Shown here piece by piece: positions 17,779 through 25,171 of a stretch of 50,580 nucleotides of DNA (the stretch's first letter is position 1; each line of letters starts with the position of its first letter). The DNA lies in contig SLKI01000001.1 in assembly GCA_007134695.1 (NCBI GenBank), forward strand, positions 1-50,580, in the 5' to 3' direction. The DNA is from Balneolaceae bacterium (GTDB lineage Bacteria > Bacteroidota > Rhodothermia > Balneolales > Balneolaceae). The notes under the pieces are model-generated. The model did not search any database. It had not been told where the DNA came from and saw only the letters and a list, made by a program, of their open reading frames with translations. Both the position numbers and the translations under genes were made by a program.

Positions 17779-18369
17779 ATGATTCATCCTGCCAAGATAT
17801 TGATCACAGCGGCTCTTCTGCTCGCCCTGACTTCCGGGTGCACCCCCCAGAACGAGGAGCAGCCCGGTTTCTCCGGGGCAAGCTTTCAGATGGTGAACCA
17901 GCAGGGAGAAAATATACAGTTTCCCGACGACTTTGCAGGCTCACCGGTGCTGATCGGATTTATCTACACCCACTGTCCGGATATTTGCTCCATCATTACA
18001 GCCAGGCTTCATCAGGTCTGGGACGAAATGGATCGGTCGGATGAGGTCCAGTTTGTGATCGCCACCTTCGATCCGGAACGCGACACTCCGGATGTACTGC
18101 TCGACTATGCGCGGAATTTCGGGATGGACAATCCGCCCTTTACGTTTCTAACCGGAGAGCCGACAGAAGTGGAGCGCCTGATGGAGATGGCGGGCGTCCG
18201 AAGTGAAATTTCCGAGCGCCGGGAAACAGAATCCGGCGATCCCTTTTATCTGATCGATCACACCGACAACATCATGCTTCTTGATGAGGACGGCAGGTTG
18301 GTGATGGATTACGGCGGAAGCATGACTCCCACTCATATCTTGGTAGAAGACCTGGAAGAAATCCTTTAA
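17779..18369 (+). CDS. SCO1/SenC/PrrC-family copper lipoprotein
   Basis: A 196-residue thioredoxin-fold protein. The lipobox LTSGC puts the lipid-anchored Cys at 21. The copper-binding or redox Cys pair is Cys66 and Cys70 in THCPDIC, and the conserved His is His161 (LIDHTDNIMLLD). All three Cu ligands of SCO proteins are therefore present. SCO proteins deliver copper to, or reduce, the CuA site of cytochrome c oxidase. The gene lies 17 bases before a PCu(A)C chaperone gene, its usual partner. Confidence 0.94.
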   Translation: MIHPAKILITAALLLALTSGCTPQNEEQPGFSGASFQMVNQQGENIQFPDDFAGSPVLIGFIYTHCPDICSIITARLHQVWDEMDRSDEVQFVIATFDPERDTPDVLLDYARNFGMDNPPFTFLTGEPTEVERLMEMAGVRSEISERRETESGDPFYLIDHTDNIMLLDEDGRLVMDYGGSMTPTHILVEDLEEIL

Positions 18370-18386
18370 TCATAGACTATATATTA

Positions 18387-18986
18387 ATGACCAAGCACAC
18401 CAGCACTTGCACCGTTGATCCCCGCATTGAAACCCGCACTTCTGCCCTCCGTAATATCGACTCGTACATTGAGAACTCTCGCAATGTCGATTCCTGCATT
18501 GCCAGCTCTGCAATTGCCGGCCCCTGCAAGTTTGCCTCTGCACTATTTTTGATGGTCCTTTTTTTTGCGGCAGCGGGCTGCGGAGAGCGAGACGAGGCCG
18601 ACAGACAAACTGGTTTACTCGACGGAGAAGGTGTGGCGATTGAAGGTGCCTGGGCGCGGCCCGGATCGGAAGGCGGTATGAGCGCCGGTTACTTTCTTAT
18701 CACCAATTTCGATACCGAAGCGGACACGCTGGTCGGTGCCTCATCGGAAGTAGCCGAGCTGACAGAGATCCACGAATCGTATGAACGGGAAGAGGGGATG
18801 ATGGGAATGAGGCAGATCGACCGGCTTGAACTGCCGCCGCAATCGACGCTCCGGTTCGAACCGGGCGGGCTTCACCTGATGTTCATCCGTCTTCAGGAAA
18901 ATCTCACCGTGGGAGACGAGATCGAAGTAAGGCTTCAGTTCAGCAGTGGTGAAGAACAATCTGTGACTCTTACTGTCCAAAATTGA
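18387..18986 (+). CDS. PCu(A)C periplasmic copper chaperone, lipoprotein
   Basis: 199 residues if the ATG at 18387 is used. The core (about 80-199) is the PCu(A)C/DUF461 fold with copper ligands in EIHESYEREEGMMGM and GGLHLMF. The family binds Cu(I) and hands it to cytochrome oxidase, together with SCO. A lipobox FFAAAGC (Cys65) lies unusually far from the start. Residues 1-51 form an odd extension that includes three 10-residue repeats. An alternative ATG at 18549 would leave a signal that is too short and has no basic residue, so the long form is given with caution on the N-terminus. Confidence 0.85.
   Translation: MTKHTSTCTVDPRIETRTSALRNIDSYIENSRNVDSCIASSAIAGPCKFASALFLMVLFFAAAGCGERDEADRQTGLLDGEGVAIEGAWARPGSEGGMSAGYFLITNFDTEADTLVGASSEVAELTEIHESYEREEGMMGMRQIDRLELPPQSTLRFEPGGLHLMFIRLQENLTVGDEIEVRLQFSSGEEQSVTLTVQN
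18450..18539 (+). repeat. 30-bp tandem repeat in the PCu(A)C N-terminus
   Basis: Three in-frame 30-base units encode RNIDSYIENS, RNVDSCIASS and AIAGPCKFAS. A weaker fourth unit (TVDPRIETRT) may precede them. They sit between the start codon and the lipoprotein signal. Confidence 0.7.
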
Positions 18987-19006
18987 GGGACTGTATAAAC
19001 GGCCAA

Positions 19007-19049
19007 CCGATGTTGACGGGCAACCATCAGAAGTTGGAAACATGACAGG
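19007..19049 (+). repeat. 43-bp dispersed intergenic repeat, copy 1
   Basis: Starts CCGATGTTGACGGGCAACC and ends GTTGGAAACATGACAGG. It matches 37 of 43 bases of 19912-19954. It lies just after the PCu(A)C gene. Confidence 0.75.
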
Positions 19050-19068
19050 CGAATTGACTACGTCTGGA

Positions 19069-19099
19069 TAAAATAAAAGCCGCGCCTTCTGAGCGCGGC
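19069..19099 (-). terminator. intrinsic terminator of hsp20
   Basis: The stem GCCGCGC (19079-19085) / GCGCGGC (19093-19099) has a 7-base loop. On the minus strand it is followed by TTTTATTTTA, as expected for the end of the hsp20 transcript. Confidence 0.8.
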
Positions 19100-19155
19100 C
19101 TTATCTTCGTCACTATCTCCTTCTCAATGTGACGCTTCCTGTTTATTTCATGAAA

Positions 19156-19602
19156 TCAGGAAACCTCGATTTTTCGTCCTGCCTTCTCTTTCTGCTTGGT
19201 GATCGAAATTGCCAGGACTCCATTCTCATAGGTTGCGTCCACATTTTCGGTATCGACAATGTTCGGCAGCGGCAGTGAACGGGTGAAGGTTCCAAAACGG
19301 CTCTCCACTCTGTGATAACGACGTCCGTTCTCTTCTTTATGAGCTTTTCGCTCACCGCTGATCGTCAGAATATTGTCGTCCAGGCTGATGTCGATATCAT
19401 CTTTGCTCATTCCGGGAAGTTCGACGGTAATTTCAAAGTGAGTGTCGGTCTCATAGACATTCAACTCCGGAATGAAAGCACCATTGGTATCGACCCAGTT
19501 AAAAGCATCCTCGAACACATCATCCAGCCAGTTTGAAAGAGTTCTCGGAGTCATGGTTCGGGTTCTTGTCATGGTCGGAAAGTTGGTTCTTCTCATCAGC
19601 AT
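19156..19602 (-). CDS. Hsp20 small heat-shock protein
   Basis: A 148-residue alpha-crystallin-domain chaperone. The N-terminal arm (MLMRRTNFPTMTRTRTMTPR, then LSNWLDDVFEDAF) precedes the domain (about 47-148), which holds the conserved ELPGMSKDDIDISLDDNILTI-type strand pair, the RYHRVESRFGTFTRSLPLP stretch and the NGVLAISI motif (the I-x-I/V-type C-terminal element is IEVS). It holds unfolded proteins in the cytoplasm. The ATG at 19602 is chosen because GGAGG (19611-19615) sits eight bases upstream; a GTG at 19611 overlaps that site. Confidence 0.95.
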   Translation of the reverse strand: MLMRRTNFPTMTRTRTMTPRTLSNWLDDVFEDAFNWVDTNGAFIPELNVYETDTHFEITVELPGMSKDDIDISLDDNILTISGERKAHKEENGRRYHRVESRFGTFTRSLPLPNIVDTENVDATYENGVLAISITKQKEKAGRKIEVS

Positions 19603-20145
19603 AGCTAACACCTCCTACATGTTTGTTTGGTTTAACAGGATTTACATAACAACAACTGATGATCGGGCACCATCCGGTACCCATTCAATTAATAGACAAA
19701 TCCTGTGCCAAATCGATCAAACCCTCTCCCACCGCTTTAAAAACGGTCCAGGATACGATTAACTGACATTTTATACATCGGCAAGGATAAAAATGTCAAA
19801 CCCGGACTGAAATTCTGACAAACTGTATGACAAATTATTGATTCTGATCTCCTTCTGATTTCCGATACCGGTTTCTACCTATCTCACCCTGTTTGGCCGT
19901 ACTGGCTGCACCCGTTGATGAAGGGCAGCCATCCGAAGTTGGAAACATGGCAGGACTATCCGAAGTTTAAAGAGATGAAAGAACCATCCGATGTTGAAGG
20001 AAGGCCAAAGAGGCCGAGCTCAAAGCCGACGTTTACAATATTTTATACGGAAAAGTGCTTCAGCACCGTTACTTTTAATGTTGAACTAATAACTGTGTTC
20101 TGACTATTGTGCCCTAACCAACTGATAACCTGAATCTTTACTACC
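19603..20145. other. long intergenic region between hsp20 and the beta-propeller gene
   Basis: About 540 bases with diverging genes. It holds the hsp20 Shine-Dalgarno (19611-19615), copy 2 of the 43-bp repeat (19912-19954), and shorter echoes of it (CCGAAGTTTAAAG near 19960, CATCCGATGTTGAAGG at 19985-20000). I see no convincing gene. Confidence 0.6.
19912..19954 (+). repeat. 43-bp dispersed intergenic repeat, copy 2
   Basis: Starts CCGTTGATGAAGGGCAGCC and ends GTTGGAAACATGGCAGG. It matches copy 1 at 19007-19049 in the same orientation (six mismatches) and is followed by related partial units to about 20000. Confidence 0.75.
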
Positions 20146-21225
20146 ATGTTGAGAACAATTTCAATTCTCCTGCTACTTGTCTTTAGTGCTGTGGCTATTG
20201 CGTCTGTTCAATCAGACCAAGCTGATAAAAAGCACGCAAGTGTAACTGATGAGGTGAACCACCCGGAAGTTGTGACTGATCAGCCTGAAGCCTACTCCGA
20301 TATTATTGTCTCTATCGAAGAGTGGGACGTCCCGTTTGATGAAACCCGTTCAAGGGATCCCTACGTTGCACCCGACGGCACGGTCTACTTTGCCGGCCAG
20401 CGGCTTCACTATATCGGTTATTTCAATCCGGAAACCGAGGAGTTCGGCTACTTTGACCTGGAAGATGGCGCCGGGCCGCATACAGTGGTTGTCGCGGATG
20501 ATGGAATCGTCTGGTATGCCGGCAACCGGGCACGGCACATCGGAAAAATCGATCCTGCAAGCGGTGAAATCACCAAATATATGATGGATGACGACTACGC
20601 CCGTGATCCGCACACCTTTGCATTTAATAACGACGGCAACATCTGGTTTACAGCACAAGGCGGTAACGGAGTCGGTCTTTTCGATATCGAATCCGGTGAA
20701 GCACATGTGATCCCGGTTCCGACCGATAACGCCCGTCCCTACGGAATCCGGATGACACCCGATGGTGAGCGTCCATGGATCGCCCTACTCGGAACCAACA
20801 AACTTGCTACAGTAGATCCGGCTACCCTGGAGCTGACCGAGATCGAACTCCCCAGGGAGGAGACCCGTGTGCGGCGCCTGGATGTCACCACCGACGGCAT
20901 GGTCTGGTATGGTGATTTTAATTCCAACCACATCGGACGCTACAATCCCGAAAATGGCGAAGTCGACGAATGGGAGGTACCCTACAACGAAGGTGCAAGA
21001 CTTTATGCGGTGCTGAAGGATCACAAAGACCGGATCTGGTTGAGTGATAGTGCTCAAACTCCTGTCAGGTTTTACGGTTTTGATACACGTGCAGAAGAGT
21101 TTGTGGCTGAAGTTGAGATCCCTTCTGCTGAAGGATCGATTCGGCACGTTGATTTCGATGAAAGAACCAACTCACTCTGGTTCGGTACCGACACCGGTTA
21201 CATTGGGCGGATGGTGCTCAACTGA
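20146..21225 (+). CDS. secreted Vgb/streptogramin-lyase-like beta-propeller
   Basis: A 359-residue protein. Signal peptide MLRTISILLLLVFSAVAIAS. The mature part is a seven-bladed-type propeller with repeated blade motifs such as GTVYFAGQRLHYIGYFNPET, DGIVWYAGNRARHIGKIDP, DGNIWFTAQGGNGVGLFD, DGMVWYGDFNSNHIGRYNP and NSLWFGTDTGYIGRMV. It belongs to the broad virginiamycin B lyase-like family. Most members are not antibiotic lyases, and I cannot identify the catalytic His/Glu set with confidence, so no reaction is claimed. A terminator follows, so it is its own transcript end. Confidence 0.82.
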   Translation: MLRTISILLLLVFSAVAIASVQSDQADKKHASVTDEVNHPEVVTDQPEAYSDIIVSIEEWDVPFDETRSRDPYVAPDGTVYFAGQRLHYIGYFNPETEEFGYFDLEDGAGPHTVVVADDGIVWYAGNRARHIGKIDPASGEITKYMMDDDYARDPHTFAFNNDGNIWFTAQGGNGVGLFDIESGEAHVIPVPTDNARPYGIRMTPDGERPWIALLGTNKLATVDPATLELTEIELPREETRVRRLDVTTDGMVWYGDFNSNHIGRYNPENGEVDEWEVPYNEGARLYAVLKDHKDRIWLSDSAQTPVRFYGFDTRAEEFVAEVEIPSAEGSIRHVDFDERTNSLWFGTDTGYIGRMVLN

Positions 21226-21288
21226 CCATCCCGAATCCGGACTGATCTCCGGAAGCGAATAGAATATCAGCCAATTTTTTACCTTTAG

Positions 21289-21318
21289 CCTCCGGCGGGC
21301 AAGCCGGAGGTTTTTTTT
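21289..21318 (+). terminator. intrinsic terminator
   Basis: CCTCCGGC (21289-21296) pairs with GCCGGAGG (21303-21310), with a 6-base loop, followed by eight T. It ends the beta-propeller transcript. Confidence 0.92.
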
Positions 21319-21380
21319 CGCAAACCGGGCGGCGGTTCGTTTTTTTAAATAACAGCTCAACCTTAACCTGTCTTACAAGC

Positions 21381-22019
21381 ATGATCCGATTTTTCACCCA
21401 GTTTGCAGCAGCTCTTCTTCTGCCTCTGGCAACCGGGCTGATGCTGGCTGATTCTGCGGATACTGCTCGTTCAGTCTCGGCCCAATTTTCGCACGGCAAT
21501 ACGAACGGCCATTTTGAGTTCTATCCCGAAGAGCTGGACGGCCCCCTGACCGGCGGGTTCGGCGAACTTACCTGCCACTCCTGCCACTTCGATTACGAGA
21601 TCAACGACGAGCGGGGCAGCCTGACGGTCGAAGGCCCGACAGAAAACTACCGACCGGCAAAAGCTCACCGTTTTCAGGTGGCCGTCGAGAGTGAGCGGCT
21701 CGGGATCGGCGGATTTCAAATGACCGCCCGTTTTGAAGATGGCAGCCAGGCCGGTACCTTTGAGTTCGAGGGTGACCGCCTGATGTTCACCTCCGCCACC
21801 GATCCGGACATCCAGTACCTGCAGCACTCTTCGGACGGTACCAGCCCAACCGGCGAACGCAAAGTAGTGTGGGAATTTGTCTGGAATGCTCCGGAAAAGA
21901 ACGACCGCCCGGTGATCTTCAATATCGCTGCCAATGCGGGCAATTACGATTATTCGGAATTCGGTGACTGGATCTATGTCAAGGAGTTTCACTCCAAGCC
22001 GGTCTCAGCAGAACCTTAA
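21381..22019 (+). CDS. secreted Reeler-like (choice-of-anchor V) protein with one CXXCH motif
   Basis: A 212-residue protein. An N-terminal signal peptide (FAAALLLPLATGLMLA) is followed by a single CHSCH haem-c-type motif (about residues 54-58, in GELTCHSCHFDYE). A beta-sandwich follows, resembling the Reeler or choice-of-anchor V domain, with GGFQMTARFEDGSQAGTFE and the closing FNIAANAGNYDYSEFGDW. Proteins of this type in Bacteroidota carry one CXXCH next to the Reeler fold. Their role, in electron transfer or surface attachment, is not settled. It sits between the beta-propeller and fluoride-channel genes and shares no obvious function with either. Confidence 0.72.
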   Translation: MIRFFTQFAAALLLPLATGLMLADSADTARSVSAQFSHGNTNGHFEFYPEELDGPLTGGFGELTCHSCHFDYEINDERGSLTVEGPTENYRPAKAHRFQVAVESERLGIGGFQMTARFEDGSQAGTFEFEGDRLMFTSATDPDIQYLQHSSDGTSPTGERKVVWEFVWNAPEKNDRPVIFNIAANAGNYDYSEFGDWIYVKEFHSKPVSAEP

Positions 22020-22077
22020 TGCTCTCTATTATTCGATTTTTCAGGCTCATTAAAAAATGCAACCAGTCAAAGATTAG

Positions 22078-22473
22078 ATGATACCTGAACTACTTGCTGT
22101 AGCAGCCGGCGGTGCGATCGGGGCAGCTCTTCGCTACCTGACCGGTTTTGCAGCCCTGCATCTGTTTGGCCCTTCACGGATCTTTACCGGTACTCTCATC
22201 GTCAATATTCTCGGCTGCCTGCTTGCCGGTTTTATATCCGGCTGGTTCATTCTAACCGGGCCGGAAATGTCGAAATGGAGCCTGTTTCTGCTCACCGGTA
22301 TTTTAGGCTCCTATACCACATTTTCCACATTCGCATTGGATACGCTGCTTCTGGCCCGCAATAACCTGAAAAAAACCACCCTGTATCTATTTCTGCATAT
22401 TTTGGTGGCCGTATCAGCTTTTCTGCTCGGAACATTCCTCTATCATGTAATCACGGATGGGGGGTTGTTATGA
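22078..22473 (+). CDS. crcB: fluoride channel subunit CrcB/Fluc, first of a pair
   Basis: A 131-residue, four-helix Fluc protein. Family signatures are GGAIGAALRYL at the N-terminus, the polar-track Asn in LIVNILGC, and the TM3 break GSYTTFSTF, which carries both F-box phenylalanines and the central Na+ site. Fluc channels export fluoride as antiparallel dimers. The stop overlaps the start of the second crcB by four bases (ATGA), so the two subunits are translated together and probably form a heterodimer of fixed opposite topology. I saw no fluoride riboswitch upstream. Confidence 0.95.
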   Translation: MIPELLAVAAGGAIGAALRYLTGFAALHLFGPSRIFTGTLIVNILGCLLAGFISGWFILTGPEMSKWSLFLLTGILGSYTTFSTFALDTLLLARNNLKKTTLYLFLHILVAVSAFLLGTFLYHVITDGGLL

Positions 22474-22868
22474 GAGAAATTGGCCTTGTAACACTCGGCG
22501 GCGCAGCAGGAGCTGCGGCCCGACATCTGACCGATCTGGCTATTCTCAATATTCTTGCCGATTCGCTGCTGATAACCGGCACATTTACAGTCAATGTGTT
22601 GGGTTGTTTTCTGCTGGGCGGACTGTTCTATCATTCAACAATTTTCAGAAATCTGAACCAGGAACTCCGGTTACTGCTGCTTGTTGGGTTTATTGGCAGC
22701 TACACAACGTACTCAACGTTTGCCGCCGAATCTGTCGGGCTGTTTGCCGAATCTGCCATGTATGGAGTCCTCTATATTGCGATTCAAATTCCTGCCGGAT
22801 TTCTGGCTTTATGGCTCGGTATCGTTTTGATGAAACAGTTGAACGGCCGCGGTCGACGTTCCAGATGA
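22470..22868 (+). CDS. crcB: fluoride channel subunit CrcB/Fluc, second of a pair
   Basis: A 132-residue Fluc subunit with GGAAGAAARHL, the polar Asn in FTVNVLGC and the TM3 motif GSYTTYSTF. The first F-box phenylalanine is Tyr here. The C-terminus is basic (LNGRGRRSR), whereas the partner ends HVITDGGLL. This charge difference fits opposite membrane orientation of the two subunits. It overlaps the first crcB by four bases. Confidence 0.94.
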   Translation: MREIGLVTLGGAAGAAARHLTDLAILNILADSLLITGTFTVNVLGCFLLGGLFYHSTIFRNLNQELRLLLLVGFIGSYTTYSTFAAESVGLFAESAMYGVLYIAIQIPAGFLALWLGIVLMKQLNGRGRRSR

Positions 22869-23008
22869 AAATTGTTATGACTACATTGTGCAGTGCTATA
22901 CTGACAATCCAGAACAATACATTGAAGGAAACTTTCACAACAGCATCGTTGCTTTTTGACCGGCTTCTTATATTTTCCAGCCGAGTCCGGCCATCCATCT
23001 TCTGAACC

Positions 23009-24568
23009 ATGACCGAACAACCCGGCTATTTTCAAAAAAAGTTCAGTGATCCCGTAACCGTTCGAAGGATCTACACCGGCGCTTTTCTCGCCCTGATCCT
23101 CGCCGGCGTCTGGTTTGCCGGCGATTTTCCCGAAAAGAACGGCCACTTCGGAATCTGGTCGATCATGCCGCCTCTGGTGGCTATCATCCTTGCCTTCTGG
23201 ACCCGGGAGGTAGTGAGTGCTCTCTTTATCGGTATCTGCCTCGGTGGTGTTATTTCCGGCGAGATCAACATAGTCCAGGGATTTCTGATCCCCTCGGTAG
23301 GCACCGAAAGCTTTGCCCTTATCCTGGTCGTCTATCTCTGGGCGCTCGGCGGCCTGATCGGGATGTGGACACGAACCGGAGGCGCTGAAAAATTCGCTAT
23401 TTGGGCCAGCAACCTGATGGTACGCGGCCCTCGCTCCGCCAAATTCTTTACCTGGATCATGGGTCTGGTTTTCCACCAGGGGGGAACGATCAGCACCGTT
23501 CTCACCGGGGCAACCGTCCGGCCGGTTGCCGACAAACACAAGCTCTCGCACGAAGAGCTCGCCTATATGGTCGACTCGACCGCTTCGCCGGCCGCCACAC
23601 TGATCCCGTTCAACGTCTGGCCGTTCTATGTTGGAGGACTGGTGATCGGTACTCTGCCGCTTTTCGAAACCACTCAGCAGGCTGTCAATTTCTTTTTCAC
23701 GGCCCTGCCGTTCAATTTCTATGCGATCTTCGCCATTCTCATCACCCTGCTCTTTGCCACGGAAAAGCTGCCGTGGATTCCCGGCAAGAAGATGCGTGCC
23801 GCCATCAAACGTTCGCGTGAAACCGGTAAAGTCGACCGCGAAGGTGCCGTTCCGATGTCGGCCGAAGAGCTGACCCAGCGTAAAATCCCGGAAGGCTACA
23901 AACCCGGACTGATCGACTTTTTCGGGCCGATCGGGGCTCTGCTGGGCGTGGCGATTATCCCTTACATTATCACATACTTTTTTATGGGTCGGCGAGAAGA
24001 TCCGACTCTTCTCATCGCCGAGGCGTTCGTGCTGGCCGTGCTGGTCGGCTTTCTGATTGCACTCGGCAAAGGGATGAAGCTGCAGGATGCGATCGAAGGA
24101 TTTGTGGACGGCTGCAAAGGCGTCACCATCGGGGCGATCATCCTGGCTCTGGCCGTTACTCTCAAAGAGGTGGCCGAAGCGGTCGGAACCGCAGACTTTG
24201 TGATCTATACGGTGGGTGACCTGATCCCGCCCTTTGTACTGCCCGGCCTGCTGATGGTACTCTGTATGCTGATCGCCTTCTCTACCGGAACCTCCTGGGG
24301 TACCTATGCCGTCGTCTTTCCGGTTGCCGTTCCGCTCGCCTGGGCCGTTGTCCCCGATCCCTTCTTTCTCACCCTCTGTTTTGCAGCCGTAATTGGCGGA
24401 AGCGTCTTCGGCGACCAGTGCTCACCCATCTCCGATACCACCATACTCTCCTCACTGGCAACCGGCTGTGACCTGATGGACCACGTCTATACGCAATTTC
24501 CACTGGCGATTCTGGCCGGAGGCCTGGCGATGGTAACCTACGGGGTGTTGGTGATCCTGTTTGTCTGA
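23009..24568 (+). CDS. NhaC-family Na+/H+ antiporter
   Basis: A 519-residue polytopic membrane protein with about 11-13 hydrophobic segments. Family features are LALILAGVWFAG and the PPLVAIILAFWTREVVSALF-type second helix, the VHQGGT-like FHQGGTISTVLTG, STASPAATLIPFNVWPFY, FSTGTSWGTYAVVFPVAVP and the ending FGDQCSPISDTTILSSLAT. It exchanges Na+ for H+ and helps in pH or salt homeostasis, consistent with a saline habitat. Some NhaC homologues move organic acids or amines instead. The 3' end of the gene is met by the remnant of an opposing lipoprotein gene. Confidence 0.9.
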   Translation: MTEQPGYFQKKFSDPVTVRRIYTGAFLALILAGVWFAGDFPEKNGHFGIWSIMPPLVAIILAFWTREVVSALFIGICLGGVISGEINIVQGFLIPSVGTESFALILVVYLWALGGLIGMWTRTGGAEKFAIWASNLMVRGPRSAKFFTWIMGLVFHQGGTISTVLTGATVRPVADKHKLSHEELAYMVDSTASPAATLIPFNVWPFYVGGLVIGTLPLFETTQQAVNFFFTALPFNFYAIFAILITLLFATEKLPWIPGKKMRAAIKRSRETGKVDREGAVPMSAEELTQRKIPEGYKPGLIDFFGPIGALLGVAIIPYIITYFFMGRREDPTLLIAEAFVLAVLVGFLIALGKGMKLQDAIEGFVDGCKGVTIGAIILALAVTLKEVAEAVGTADFVIYTVGDLIPPFVLPGLLMVLCMLIAFSTGTSWGTYAVVFPVAVPLAWAVVPDPFFLTLCFAAVIGGSVFGDQCSPISDTTILSSLATGCDLMDHVYTQFPLAILAGGLAMVTYGVLVILFV

Positions 24569-24671
24569 GAGGTTCCGTATCCGGAGTTTGAAGTTTAGCA
24601 CGATCAGGCTCGGACTCTTGCGAACAATGAACAAGAAGTAAACACAATAGCAAGGTAAGGAAAGGTCTCAT
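24569..24671 (-). pseudogene. N-terminal remnant of a lipoprotein gene
   Basis: From the ATG at 24671 the minus strand reads MRPFLTLLLCLLLVHCSQES and then EPDRAKLQTPDTEPLRQ. This is a textbook lipoprotein signal peptide (VHC lipobox) and the start of a mature domain. It then runs into the opposite strand of the nhaC 3' end at 24568, where the sequence stops looking like a protein. The gene has probably been cut off by a deletion or by rearrangement with nhaC. Confidence 0.55.
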
Positions 24672-24714
24672 AGCATTGTGAACTCAATTTGAGGCCTTAG
24701 AGCCCAACACCAGA

Positions 24715-24954
24715 TTATGAACAGTACTCAAAATGATCAGTAATTGCAGAAGCCCATATGTGACTTTCGTCATCGACGATGATTTGATTCATAGCGGGCC
24801 ATCTGTCAGGCAGTTCTGCATTTCTAAAAACTCTCTTCTGACGATCACTTGTTGCTGCCTATGGATTATTACGAGCTTCAGATGTGATTAGTTGATTCGC
24901 CTCTTCATCTCTGCGCATCCCCATTTTAATGACATGTATAATAAATAATAGCAT
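24715..24954 (-). pseudogene. C-terminal remnant of a 6-bladed beta-propeller lipoprotein gene
   Basis: The minus strand from about 24954 reads EEANQLITSEARNNP, an in-frame stop TAG (24861-24859), then AATSDRQKRVFRNAELPDRW, PAMNQIIVDDESHIWASAIT and DHFEYCS before a natural stop at 24715. The pattern LP-x-x-W/Y-PA ... DDE-x-x-IW is the final-blade signature of the 6-bladed propeller lipoproteins that are common in Bacteroidota and often occur in tandem. The in-frame stop and the missing front mark it as a remnant. It lies just upstream of the lipoprotein N-terminal remnant, as in a decayed tandem pair. Confidence 0.5.
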
Positions 24955-25011
24955 TAAAGTCCCGCCAAAAAAAATCGTCACCTCTCCCTTTTAAGTTTTT
25001 TCGGATCTGCG

Positions 25012-25019
25012 TATCTTTT
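25012..25019 (+). promoter_or_regulatory. candidate minus-7 element for the carA leader
   Basis: TATCTTTT is one base from TAnnTTTG, with a T-rich stretch (24996-25001) at roughly minus-33 distance. It would start a transcript near 25027 that includes the leader ORF and the hairpin. Confidence 0.35.
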
Positions 25020-25042
25020 TCAGAATTTGAAATCAGCGCAAT

Positions 25043-25171
25043 ATGAGGAGCTTGAATAGCGACTTCACCTACATTGATAAGCACGCCATCTCATCCGACA
25101 CGGATTCCGTAGTCGGATTTTTTTTGGCCTATAGTTTCCGCCTCACTAAAAAATCAACCGACCCTGCATGA
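25043..25171 (+). CDS. possible carA leader ORF (42 codons)
   Basis: The frame from ATG 25043 reads MRSLNSDFTYIDKHAISSDT, continues through the terminator hairpin and T-run (encoding VGFFLAYSF), and stops at TGA 25169-25171. That stop overlaps the carA ATG (ATGA). It could be a leader whose translation melts the hairpin and couples to carA, or only a chance open frame. There is no clear Shine-Dalgarno, and I do not recognise the peptide. Confidence 0.3.
   Translation: MRSLNSDFTYIDKHAISSDTDSVVGFFLAYSFRLTKKSTDPA
25094..25125 (+). terminator. intrinsic terminator in the carA leader (possible attenuator)
   Basis: An outer stem TCCGAC/GTCGGA (25094-25099, 25112-25117) continues into an inner ACGGA/TCCGT with one bulged A, followed by eight T. 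It lies only 43 bases before the carA start and in the same direction. It either ends an unseen upstream transcript or regulates carAB by premature termination. Confidence 0.8.

Noticed and set aside
22020-22077. Fluoride riboswitch before the crcB pair
   Set aside because: The conserved fluoride-aptamer pattern is not present in the short upstream gap.
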